A stretch of DNA of 64,000 bases from Pseudomonas sp. UBA2684 (GTDB taxonomy: Bacteria > Pseudomonadota > Gammaproteobacteria > Pseudomonadales > Pseudomonadaceae): assembly GCA_002354655.1 (NCBI GenBank), contig DELY01000006.1, positions 1 to 64,000 on the forward strand, in the 5' to 3' direction. Of the stretch, positions 29,830 through 38,046 are shown one piece after another. The notes under the pieces are model-generated. The model was not told the DNA's origin and did not search any database. It worked only from the letters and a program-made list of their open reading frames with translations. The stretch's first letter is position 1. Each line of letters opens with the position of its first letter. Both the position numbers and the translations under genes were made by a program.

Positions 29830-31077
29830 TTATCCCAGACGCAGGCGGCTTGCGCCGACCAGCCAGCTATAGACCACGTAGAGCACCAGGGTGGCGAACA
29901 GCAGCAGGCCGCCAAGGGCCGTGGCCATGCCCCAGTTGATCGAGGTGTTGGTGTAGAACGCGACAAAGTAGCTGACCATCTGATCGCCGGGGCTGCCGAG
30001 CAGCGCCGGGGTGATGTAGTAGCCGATGGAGAGGATGAACACCAGCAGGCAACCGGCGCTGACGCCGGCCAGGGTCTGCGGGAAATACACCCGCCAGAAG
30101 CTGGCGAACGGGTGGCAGCCGAGGGAGATCGCCGCACGCATGTAGGTCGGCGAAATGCCCTTCATCACGCTGTAGATCGGCAGGATCATGAACGGCAGCA
30201 TGATGTGCACCATGGAGATGTAGACCCCGGTGCGGTTGAACACCAACTGCAAGGGCTTGTCGATGATGCCCAGCGCCAGCAGTGCCCCGTTGATCAGGCC
30301 GCTGGACTGCAACAGCACGATCCAGGCCGCCACGCGCACCAGGATCGAGGTCCAGAACGGCAGCAGCACGAGGATCATCAACAGGTTGCTCTGCCGCGTC
30401 GGCAGGTTGGCCAGCAGGTAGGCCAACGGGTAGGCCAGCACCAGGCAGATGGCGGTGATCACCAGGCCCATCCAGAAGGTGCGGGTGAAAATATCCAGGT
30501 AGATCGCCTGGTCCGGCGTGGCCGGCGCCAGCTCGCCGAGGTCATCGATGCGATGATCCAAGGCGGCCAGCAGGTAATAGGGCGTGACGTCACTGGTGTT
30601 GCGGCGGATTACCTGCCAGTAGGCCGGATCGCCCCAGCGCTCGTCGAGGCTTTCCAAGGCATCTTTATAGGAGGCCGGCTCGCTCTTGAACGGCAGCGCC
30701 CGGGCGGTCTTGGCCATCAGGCTGCGGTAGCCGGCCAGTTCCATGTTCATTCGCTTGGACAAGTCGCCGACCGTCTGATTGGCCCGCGCTTCGGCCAGGT
30801 CCAAGCTCAGCGCGCGGTACACCGGCTCCGCGGGCAGTGCCTTGCCGTCCCAGCTGGCGATTGCCTCGACGGTGCGCGGCATGCTGTCGACCACTTCCGG
30901 GTTGTTCACGCTCTTGTAGAGCAGCGCGGCAATCGGCACCAGAAACACCAACACCAGAAATACCAACAGCGGCAGGATCAACGCCTGGGCTTTCAGGCGA
31001 TTGAAGCGCTCGGCACGCGCCAGACGCTGCTTCAAGGTGGGGCCGGCGACCTCGGTCAGGGGTACGGTGGTGGCCAT
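29830..31077 (-). CDS. agtC: ABC transporter permease (PotB type)
   Basis: Inner-membrane permease of 415 residues, longer than the classic PotB because of a periplasmic insert of roughly 150 residues between the first and second helices (about 60-210). The EAA loop is seen as AAISLGCHPFASFWRVYFPQ. The ATG at 31077 was chosen; the longer frame has a non-typical N-terminus. It lies 14 bases before agtD and follows the binding protein gene after an 80-base gap holding a strong hairpin. Confidence 0.85.
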   Translation of the reverse strand: MATTVPLTEVAGPTLKQRLARAERFNRLKAQALILPLLVFLVLVFLVPIAALLYKSVNNPEVVDSMPRTVEAIASWDGKALPAEPVYRALSLDLAEARANQTVGDLSKRMNMELAGYRSLMAKTARALPFKSEPASYKDALESLDERWGDPAYWQVIRRNTSDVTPYYLLAALDHRIDDLGELAPATPDQAIYLDIFTRTFWMGLVITAICLVLAYPLAYLLANLPTRQSNLLMILVLLPFWTSILVRVAAWIVLLQSSGLINGALLALGIIDKPLQLVFNRTGVYISMVHIMLPFMILPIYSVMKGISPTYMRAAISLGCHPFASFWRVYFPQTLAGVSAGCLLVFILSIGYYITPALLGSPGDQMVSYFVAFYTNTSINWGMATALGGLLLFATLVLYVVYSWLVGASRLRLG

Positions 31078-31114
31078 AACGAACTCCGCGAAAACAGGGA
31101 AACCAGGGAAAACT

Positions 31115-31140
31115 CCCCTCCCCCGCAAGCGGGAGAGGGG
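31115..31140. repeat. Strong hairpin between agtB and agtC
   Basis: A near-perfect inverted repeat (31115-31126 with 31129-31140, one mismatch), CCCCTCCCCCGC with its partner, lies 17 bases after the agtB stop. The minus strand continues AGTTTTCCC. Similar hairpins after binding-protein genes protect the upstream message and lower permease expression. It also resembles a motif dispersed in Pseudomonas intergenic regions. Confidence 0.6.
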
Positions 31141-31157
31141 CCGAGCCAGGGCATGGC

Positions 31158-32192
31158 TTAGTTACGCGCAGCCCAGGCGTTGAAGCGTTGTTCCAGTTGC
31201 TCGCCGTAGTCGGCCCAGAAGGTCACGTTCATGGCCACCTGGTTGGCGATGTTTTCCGGGGTGGTGGGCATGTCTTTCAACAATTTTGGATCGAGCAAGG
31301 CCACCGCGTTCTTGTTGGCCGGACCGTAGGCGATGTTCTCGGAGAAGGTCTTCTGCTGCTCGGGCTGTACGCTGAAGGCGATGAATTTCTGCGCCGCGTC
31401 CTGGTCTTTCGCACCTTTGGGGATGGCCCAGGCGTCGAAGTCATAGATGCCGCCGTTCCACACCACTTGCAGGTTGCTCTCGTTCTGTACCGCGGCGATG
31501 CGGCCGTTGTAGGCCGAGCTCATGACCACGTCGCCGGAGGCGAGGAACTGCGGCGGCTGGGCGCCGGCTTCCCACCACTGGATGCTCGGCTTGATCTGGT
31601 CGAGCTTGGCGAACGCACGGTCCTGACCTTCCTTGGTGGCCAGCACCTGATACACCTCTTTCGGCGCCACGCCGTCGGCCATCAGGGCGAACTCCAAGGT
31701 GTACTTGGCGCCCTTGCGCAGGCCGCGCTTGCCGGGGAATTTTTCGGTATCCCAGAAATCCGCCCACCCGCTCGGCGCGCTGCTGAGCTTGTCGGCGTTG
31801 TAGGCGAGCACCGTCGACCAGACGAAGAAGCCCACGCCGCATGGCTGGATGGCGCCCTCGACGTAATCATCGGGGTTGCCGAACTGCGCCGGATCGAGCT
31901 CTTCGAACATGCCCTCGTCGCAACCGCGGGACAGTTCCGGCGACTCCACTTCCACCAGGTTCCAGGACACGCTGTTGGTGTCGACCATGGCTTTGACCTT
32001 GGCCATCTCGCCGTTGTACTCACCGGCGATGACCTTGCCGCTGCCGCTCTTTTCCCAGGGCTCGTAGAAGGCTTTGGTTTGCGCCGTCTTGTTCGCGCCG
32101 CCAAAGGAAATCACCGTCAAATCGGCGGCCAGCGCCGGCGTGGCGCAGGCCACGGCCAGGGCGAGCGCGGGGAACGTGAGGTATTTGCTCAT
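31158..32192 (-). CDS. agtB: Periplasmic substrate-binding protein (PotD family)
   Basis: Periplasmic binding component of 344 residues with a clear signal peptide cleaved after TPALAA (about residue 22). The mature protein starts DLTVISFGGAN, as in the PotD/spermidine-binding family, and has WNLVEVESPEL and the later WWEAGAQPPQFLASGDV ligand-region segments. By gene order it corresponds to AgtB, binding GABA or 5-aminovalerate. The ribosome binding site GGAG stands nine bases before the ATG. Confidence 0.85.
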   Translation of the reverse strand: MSKYLTFPALALAVACATPALAADLTVISFGGANKTAQTKAFYEPWEKSGSGKVIAGEYNGEMAKVKAMVDTNSVSWNLVEVESPELSRGCDEGMFEELDPAQFGNPDDYVEGAIQPCGVGFFVWSTVLAYNADKLSSAPSGWADFWDTEKFPGKRGLRKGAKYTLEFALMADGVAPKEVYQVLATKEGQDRAFAKLDQIKPSIQWWEAGAQPPQFLASGDVVMSSAYNGRIAAVQNESNLQVVWNGGIYDFDAWAIPKGAKDQDAAQKFIAFSVQPEQQKTFSENIAYGPANKNAVALLDPKLLKDMPTTPENIANQVAMNVTFWADYGEQLEQRFNAWAARN

Positions 32193-32238
32193 TATTGTTT
32201 ACTCCACTGTGGCTGGGGGTTGGTAATGCGCGAAAGGA

Positions 32239-33363
32239 TCAGTGACTGTCCAACAACGGATCGAGCGCGCGGACGTGCTCCACTTGCCAACCGATCGGCA
32301 CCACATCGCCCACCGCCAGGGCCGTGTCGAGTTCGGCAATCGGTTGTTTTACGAAGAAGTTGCTCATGCCACAGACTTCCAGGCGCACGCGCACGTGGTC
32401 GCCGAGGTAAATGAATTCCGCCACGCGCCCGGAAAACCGGTTGCGGCAGCTTTCGCTGGAGCCGTTCAAGCGTACGCGCTCGGGGCGGATCGACAGGGTC
32501 ACCGGCTCGCCGGTCTGGCCGACGTTGACCGCCAGCGCCTCGACCTTCTCGCCGCGCGCCAGGCTGACCACGCAACGCTCGCCGTCCTGGCTGAGCAGGC
32601 GGCCATTGAGGCGGTTGTTTTCGCCGATGAAGTTGGCGACGAAGGTATTGCGCGGCTCTTCATACAGGGTGCGCGGATCGGCGATCTGCTGGATCTCGCC
32701 CTGGTGGAACACCGCCACCCGGTCGGACATGGTCAGCGCTTCGCCCTGGTCGTGGGTCACGTAGACCACGGTCACGCCGAGGCGCTTGTGCAGGTGTTTG
32801 ATCTCCATCTGCATGTGCTCGCGCAGCTGCTTGTCCAGCGCGCCGAGCGGTTCGTCCATCAGCACCAGTTGCGGCTCGAACACCAGGGCGCGGGCCAGGG
32901 CCACGCGCTGCTGCTGACCGCCGGACAATTGAGCCGGATAGCGCGCGGCAAAGGCGTCGAGCTGGACCATCGACAGCGCGCGTTTGACCCGCTCGCTGAC
33001 ATCGGTCTTGCTCATGCCGCGCACCGACAGCGGGAAAGCCAGGTTCTCGGCCACGGTCATGTGCGGGAACAGCGCGTAGTTCTGGAACACCATGCCGATG
33101 TCACGCTTGTGCGGCGGCACGTTGTTCAGCGAACGACCGCCCAGCTGAATGACCCCGGCGGTCGGCGTCTCGAAGCCGGCGAGCATCATCAGGCTGGTGG
33201 TCTTGCCGGAGCCGGACGGCCCGAGCAAGGTGAGGAATTCGCCTTTGCGAATATCCAGGTTGAGGTCTTTGACGATCAGCGATTCGCCGTCGTAGCTTTT
33301 TTGCACGCCACGAAAGCTCACCAGTACCTCGTCTGCCGCCCCTGTTGCCGTTGCCTCGCCCAT
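32239..33363 (-). CDS. agtA: ABC transporter ATP-binding protein (PotA type)
   Basis: ATPase of 374 residues energising the importer. Walker A GPSGSGKTTS, Q-loop FQNYALFPHMT, the LSGGQQQRVALARAL signature, Walker B LVLMDEPLGALD and the switch His (VTHDQ) are intact. The C-terminal part is the TOBE regulatory domain of PotA/MalK-type ATPases. The ATG at 33363 follows AAGG and is preferred over a frame extension of 21 codons. It is the first gene of the four-gene operon. Confidence 0.88.
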   Translation of the reverse strand: MGEATATGAADEVLVSFRGVQKSYDGESLIVKDLNLDIRKGEFLTLLGPSGSGKTTSLMMLAGFETPTAGVIQLGGRSLNNVPPHKRDIGMVFQNYALFPHMTVAENLAFPLSVRGMSKTDVSERVKRALSMVQLDAFAARYPAQLSGGQQQRVALARALVFEPQLVLMDEPLGALDKQLREHMQMEIKHLHKRLGVTVVYVTHDQGEALTMSDRVAVFHQGEIQQIADPRTLYEEPRNTFVANFIGENNRLNGRLLSQDGERCVVSLARGEKVEALAVNVGQTGEPVTLSIRPERVRLNGSSESCRNRFSGRVAEFIYLGDHVRVRLEVCGMSNFFVKQPIAELDTALAVGDVVPIGWQVEHVRALDPLLDSH

Positions 33364-33442
33364 ACCCACACCTTCGATTTGCCGTAAGCCGTACTGAGAG
33401 CCTAGAGAAGCCTGCAGCCAGCGCAAATCGGGCGGTATGAGA

Positions 33443-33489
33443 GATTGCTATAAGGGCTATGGAAGATTGCATGTAGGGATTGCCCTACA
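33443..33489. promoter_or_regulatory. Candidate AgtR operator region upstream of agtA
   Basis: Three direct copies of GATTGC begin at 33443, 33465 and 33478, and a palindrome TGTAGGG-ATTG-CCCTACA spans 33472-33489. All lie 80-126 bases upstream of the agtA start, the usual range for NarL/FixJ-type regulators. The binding protein is inferred, not shown. Confidence 0.3.
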
Positions 33490-33523
33490 AAAACAGCCGC
33501 TAGGGTGGGTGGGCCGAAGTTCC

Positions 33524-33687
33524 GTAGGCTGGGTTAGACGCGTGCGCGGTGGCCCGCTCAAGCAGCCGGTTCTGGCGCGGCGTGACCCAGCATTGACGGC
33601 GCGAGTACCGACGCCGTGCTGGGTTACGCGGCGTGCGGAATCTGTGTCGCCTGTACCTCGGCGGCCTGCGCCGCTAACCCAGCCTAC
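33524..33687. repeat. 164-bp inverted-repeat element with nested GCTGGGT/ACCCAGC copies
   Basis: The ends GTAGGCTGGGTTAG (33524-33537) and CTAACCCAGCCTAC (33674-33687) are perfect 14-bp inverted repeats. Inside, GACCCAGCA near 33587 and TGCTGGGTT near 33617 form a second inverted pair. Related fragments occur at about 46050-46081. This looks like a non-autonomous dispersed repeat of Pseudomonas. Confidence 0.6.
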
Positions 33688-33756
33688 AAGGTTGAGGCGC
33701 TTGCCTGCCAAGCACTGCCTTGTTTCACGCAGAACCTTTATTTAGAGGCAGCACAC

Positions 33757-34386
33757 TCACAAGAGCTTGTGTTCCAGCGCATAACGCACCAGATCGGCCA
33801 CCGAATGCAGGTTGAGTTTCTGCATCAACCGCGCCTTGTGGGTGCTGATGGTCTTGCTGCTGAGCGCCAATTGCTGGGCGATCTCGTTGACGTTGGCACC
33901 CTGCACCAGGCGCTCGAATACCGAGAATTCACGTTCGGAGAGCAACGCATGCGGCGGCCGCGAGTCGGTCAGGCCGACCTCGAAAACCATGCGGTCGGCC
34001 AGATCGGGGTCGATATAGCGACCGCCGCCGGCGACCTTGCGAATCGCCGTGAGCAGCAGCGCCGGGTCGCTGTCCTTGGTCGCGTAACCGGCTGCACCGA
34101 CCTTTAATGCGCGCGCGGCCATTTGCGCCTCGTCGTGCATCGACAGCACCAGAATCGCTGGCGGCTGGCTGAGCGCGCGAATCCGCGGAATCGCCTCCAG
34201 GCCATTCACCCCGGGCATGGAAATATCCAGCAGCACCACTTCGCACGGCGTATGCCGCAGGGTTTCCAGCAGCTGTTCGCCATTGCAGGCCTCGCCGACC
34301 ACCAGCAGATCCTTGGCCAGGCCGATCAGTTGCTTGATGCCCTCGCGCACGATGGTGTGGTCTTCCGCAACCAATACCCGAATCAC
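33757..34386 (-). CDS. agtR: Response regulator, NarL/FixJ family
   Basis: Receiver plus LuxR-type helix-turn-helix protein, 209 residues. The phosphoacceptor Asp lies in VVLLDISMPGVNG near residue 55. The DNA-binding domain reads LSEREFSVFERLVQGANVNEIAQQL...SSKTISTHKARLMQK in two segments. The start is GTG at 34386 with GAGGAGAGG upstream. By gene order it is AgtR, which with AgtS controls GABA/5-aminovalerate uptake in P. aeruginosa. Confidence 0.87.
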   Translation of the reverse strand: MIRVLVAEDHTIVREGIKQLIGLAKDLLVVGEACNGEQLLETLRHTPCEVVLLDISMPGVNGLEAIPRIRALSQPPAILVLSMHDEAQMAARALKVGAAGYATKDSDPALLLTAIRKVAGGGRYIDPDLADRMVFEVGLTDSRPPHALLSEREFSVFERLVQGANVNEIAQQLALSSKTISTHKARLMQKLNLHSVADLVRYALEHKLL

Positions 34387-34430
34387 TCGCAGCCTCTCCT
34401 CTTACCGCCCGGCGATATGCCGTGGCGCGC

Positions 34431-36815
34431 TCAATTGTCCAGCGGCACGCTGACCGTCAAGGTGGTGCCTTCGCCCGGCCGGCTGTCGATGTCCAGGCTG
34501 CCGCCGAGCATCAGCACGCGCTCGCGCATGCCGACCAAGCCAAACGAGTGGCTACTCACCGCCGCGGGTTGGAAACCGCGACCATCGTCGCTGATGCTCA
34601 GGCGCAACCTATCGCCTTCCAGCGCCAAGCGCAGGTCGACAGTATGCGCGCCGGCATGCCGGATCACATTGGTCAGTGCCTCCTGCAGGATACGGAACAG
34701 GCCGATGGCTTTGGCGTCGGCCAGCTGCGGCAGGTTTTCCGGCACCTCGACCAAACAGGGAATCTGCGTGCGCGCCTCGAAACGCTGCGCCTGCCATTCG
34801 ATGGCCGAGGCCAGCCCGGCATCCAGAATCGGCGGACGCAGGGCGCTGGCCACGTCGCGCACCAACTGGAACAGCTGGGCGATCAGCCGTTTCATATTGT
34901 CCAGGCGCTCGCGCAGGCCGGAATCGAGCTCGGCATAGCTCAGCTCGCACATCGAGGTTTCCAGCTTGAGCACGGTGAGCACCTGGCCCAGTTCGTCGTG
35001 TACCTCGCGGGCGATGCGCGCCTTCTCTTCCTCGCGCACGCTTTCCAGGTGCGCCGACAATTCGCGCAACTGCGCCCGCGACTCACCCAGCGCCAACTCG
35101 GTGCGCTTGTTCTCGCTGATGTCCCAGACGATGCCGTCCCACACCACCTGACCACCCTCGAGGCGCCGGGCAATCGCCTTGATGTCAGCCCAGCGTTGCT
35201 CGCCAGCGCGGGTGAGAATGCGCCCCTGCCAGTGCCAGTCGCTGTCGCTGGCCAGGGCCTGGTCCTGGCTGCGGTGATAAGCCGCACGGTCGTCCGCGTG
35301 CACCAGGCTGCGAATGCCGTGATCCGGCGCCAGTAACGCGGCCGCCGGGTAGCCGACCAGGCTCTCGCTGCCGTCGCTGATAAAGGCGAAATCCACCGGC
35401 TCGCCCGGCTGCGCACGCTCCAGACGAAACACCAGGCCCGGCACGTTGGCGGCGATGCCTTGCAGGCGCGCCTCGCTCTCCTGCAAGGCCGCCAGGGCGC
35501 GGCGCCGCTCGGTGACATCGGTGATGAACACCACCAGGTACTCGGTGTCGCGGTAACGCAGAAAACTCAACGACACATCCGCCGGCAAGGCACTGCCATC
35601 GGCACGCCGGCACTCGGTCTCGAAACTCAGCGGGCCGTCATCGCCGTGGCGCGCATGCTTCCACAGGTTGAGCCAGCGATCCATGTGCAGGCTCGGCTCG
35701 AAATCGATCAGCGGCCGCTCGACCACCCCACCCGGCGCATAGCCGAGCATTCGCTCGGCAGCGTGGTTGGCGTAGCGCACGTGGCTGTCCCAGTTAACCC
35801 AGAGAATACCGACGGTGCTGTGGTCGATGGAAAACTGCGCCAGGCGCAACGCATCCCTGGCCGCCTCGCGCAATTCGATGTCGTGCCGCGCGGCGAGCAG
35901 GCAAAACTCCAAGTTGTCGCGCTGCCGCCGCAGCCAGAACAACAGCACCAGGCTGATCAGCAGGAGCAGACCCAGCAGGATGCAGAGGCTCTGCCAAAAA
36001 CCCGAAGAGTCAGCCACACGCGGATTACGCGGTTGCAGCCAGCGGGCGTGCAGTTGATCGAGGTCCTTGGCCGCAATCGCCCGCAAACCGACGTCGACGA
36101 TCGCCGCCAACTCAGGCCAGTCGCGCCGCGAAGCGACCCGCAATAGCTGCGGCAGACCGATGTCGCCGACAATCGCCAGCCCGGCGAATTCGGCCTCGTG
36201 CGATAACCGGCTGAGCTGCGCTTCGTCCAGCACCGCATATTTCGCCTGCTGACCAAGCACCTGCAACAAGGCCTGACGCGGCGAATCGACCGCCTGCAAA
36301 TGCAGATTGGCATGGCTGCTGCGCAAATAATCGGCCACTGCGCTCGGCACTTTCAGCGCCACCGGCGCCTCGCCATCGAGCTGTTCCAGGTCGACGGCGC
36401 CAGTGCCGTCGCGCGCGCCCACCAAGAGATGCGGCACACGCATGTACGGGTCGGAAAATAACCACAGGCGCAGCCCGGCCGGGGTCTGACTGAGGCCCGG
36501 CGCCAGGTCGATCTGGCCGGCGCGCAAAGCCGCCTCCAGCGCCGCCTGATCCTGGAAATGCCGCCAGCGCAACTCGACGTGCAGCGCCGCGGCCAGCCAG
36601 TTCATCAACTCGATATTGGCCCCGGAGAGGGTCTGCTGGCGGCGATCAAACTGCGCATACGGCGCCTGCAACAGCACCCCCACGCGCAACTGCGGGTGCG
36701 CCTGCAACCACGCACGCTGCGCCTCGCTAAGGGCGGCGGACGGCGGGGCATTGGCCGCCCCTACCGGCAGCGGCAGGCAGGCAAGCAACAGCGAAAAACA
36801 CAACAGACGAATCAT
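34431..36815 (-). CDS. agtS: Hybrid-input sensor histidine kinase with periplasmic binding domain
   Basis: Membrane sensor kinase of 794 residues. In order: signal peptide (about 1-23), periplasmic SBP_bac_3-like domain (about 33-265), one transmembrane helix (about 273-295), two PAS domains (about 320-560), a HisKA_3 dimerisation helix with AREVHDELGQ carrying the phospho-His, and an HATPase domain with DDGRGFQ. The ATG at 36815 gives the signal peptide; a 69-codon extension would run through an inverted repeat. It should sense an amino acid outside the cell and phosphorylate AgtR. Confidence 0.87.
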   Translation of the reverse strand: MIRLLCFSLLLACLPLPVGAANAPPSAALSEAQRAWLQAHPQLRVGVLLQAPYAQFDRRQQTLSGANIELMNWLAAALHVELRWRHFQDQAALEAALRAGQIDLAPGLSQTPAGLRLWLFSDPYMRVPHLLVGARDGTGAVDLEQLDGEAPVALKVPSAVADYLRSSHANLHLQAVDSPRQALLQVLGQQAKYAVLDEAQLSRLSHEAEFAGLAIVGDIGLPQLLRVASRRDWPELAAIVDVGLRAIAAKDLDQLHARWLQPRNPRVADSSGFWQSLCILLGLLLLISLVLLFWLRRQRDNLEFCLLAARHDIELREAARDALRLAQFSIDHSTVGILWVNWDSHVRYANHAAERMLGYAPGGVVERPLIDFEPSLHMDRWLNLWKHARHGDDGPLSFETECRRADGSALPADVSLSFLRYRDTEYLVVFITDVTERRRALAALQESEARLQGIAANVPGLVFRLERAQPGEPVDFAFISDGSESLVGYPAAALLAPDHGIRSLVHADDRAAYHRSQDQALASDSDWHWQGRILTRAGEQRWADIKAIARRLEGGQVVWDGIVWDISENKRTELALGESRAQLRELSAHLESVREEEKARIAREVHDELGQVLTVLKLETSMCELSYAELDSGLRERLDNMKRLIAQLFQLVRDVASALRPPILDAGLASAIEWQAQRFEARTQIPCLVEVPENLPQLADAKAIGLFRILQEALTNVIRHAGAHTVDLRLALEGDRLRLSISDDGRGFQPAAVSSHSFGLVGMRERVLMLGGSLDIDSRPGEGTTLTVSVPLDN

Positions 36816-36851
36816 GCACAACACCGCGCAGTTCACGCTCAAGGGAAACAC

Positions 36852-36904
36852 TAGGGCCTGTTGCCGTTTCATTCGCGGGCGCGATGAAACGGCAACAGAC
36901 CCTA
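36852..36904. repeat. 21-bp-arm inverted repeat between agtS and the DUF3530 gene
   Basis: Arms at 36852-36872 and 36884-36904 pair with a single mismatch around an 11-base loop TCGCGGGCGCG. The core is CCTGTTGCCGTTTCAT and its complement. It lies in the divergent gap, so both upstream regions would carry it; it looks like a dispersed palindromic repeat rather than a terminator. Confidence 0.6.
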
Positions 36905-37011
36905 TTCGGCCTACCTTACTCCAGGCGCCCCTCACCAGGCGAAGGCTCGGCCTGACAAATAGTCGCCGAGCCATTAGGCTGGCTGAATCACCACCGGCCA
37001 GGGTTATTCCG

Positions 37012-38046
37012 ATGCTGCGCACTCGCTCCCCGTTACTGCCCCTGCTCTGCCTGTCGCTGCTGCCTTACACGCTGACGCTGCATGCCGAAGAACGTGCACC
37101 GACCAGCGCCCCGTCCGGCGAACAGACGGAGCCGCCGACAGCCGTCGAGCGCCCGCCCCTGGGTGAGCGCAGCCAAGCCGAGGCACAAGCCCTGACACGC
37201 CAATTACCGGCCAGCGAACAGCAGCAGTTGCAGGCCGGCGACGAGACCTTCCTCGCCCTCTGGCAGCCAGCGAATGTCGGCAAGCCGAGTGGCGCGGTGA
37301 TCCTCTTGCCGGGTGACAGCGAAAGCGCCGACTGGCCGCAGACCGTCGGCCCCCTGCGCAGCAAACTGCCGGACGCCGGCTGGCACAGCCTGAGCCTGAG
37401 CCTGCCCGACCCGGAGGGCGATCCATTGCTGACGCGCGCCGCGCCCAGCAGCCCAACGCCTGACAGCGCTGAAACACCGGCAGACGCCAGCGCCACCGCG
37501 GATCCGGCTAGCGATGACAGCGCCAGCGAAGCGGCAGCCAGCGCCGCACCGAACCCCGCCAGCCTGCGCCAGGCGCATGCCGAGCGCGTGCTGGCACGCA
37601 TCGCGGCCGGCATCGCCTTCGCTCAACAGCAGCAAGCGCAGACCGTGGTTCTGCTCGGCCATGGCAGCGGTGCCTATTGGGCCGCGCGCTACCTGGCCGA
37701 GCGTCAACCGGCGAATGTGCAGAACCTGCTATTGGTCGCCGCCGAACTGCCCGAGGGTTTCAGTCCCGCGCTAGAAGAGCTGATTCCCAACCTAAAGCTG
37801 GCCACCGGCGATTTTTACTACAAGGACCAGGCCAACGACCGCACCGCCGCGCTGAAACGCCTGCAAGCCGGCAAACGGCAACAGCACCCGGCGTATATTC
37901 AGGTCGCCATGAAGGCGTTGCCAGGCAATCGCGCGGCAGAACAGGAACAACTCTACCGGCGCATTCGCGGCTGGCTCAGCCTGCACTTACAGGCCAGCGC
38001 ACCGCCTGCCGCTACGGCTACGCCGGCTGGTGCGCCGGGCGGTTAG
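37012..38046 (+). CDS. DUF3530 family protein (alpha/beta-hydrolase-like, secreted)
   Basis: Function unknown. The 344-residue protein has a signal peptide (cleavage near LHAEE, about residue 25), a linker rich in Pro/Thr/Glu, and a domain with the hydrolase-like loop LLGHGSGAYWAARYL, where GHGSG has the form of a nucleophile elbow. A low-complexity Ala/Ser/Asp insert (about 145-180) interrupts it. The start at 37012 was chosen for the signal peptide; the open frame begins 132 codons earlier. Its stop overlaps the convergent DjlA-like gene's stop. Confidence 0.75.
   Translation: MLRTRSPLLPLLCLSLLPYTLTLHAEERAPTSAPSGEQTEPPTAVERPPLGERSQAEAQALTRQLPASEQQQLQAGDETFLALWQPANVGKPSGAVILLPGDSESADWPQTVGPLRSKLPDAGWHSLSLSLPDPEGDPLLTRAAPSSPTPDSAETPADASATADPASDDSASEAAASAAPNPASLRQAHAERVLARIAAGIAFAQQQQAQTVVLLGHGSGAYWAARYLAERQPANVQNLLLVAAELPEGFSPALEELIPNLKLATGDFYYKDQANDRTAALKRLQAGKRQQHPAYIQVAMKALPGNRAAEQEQLYRRIRGWLSLHLQASAPPAATATPAGAPGG

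Larger units (their letters stand above)
33364..33756. other. 393-base gap between agtR and agtA
   Basis: No credible gene is present. The agtA-proximal part holds three GATTGC copies and a GTAGGG palindrome that may bind AgtR. The middle holds a 164-bp inverted-repeat element. In PAO1 I recall a second binding-protein gene (PA0602) in this position; no trace of a coding remnant was seen here. Confidence 0.7.
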
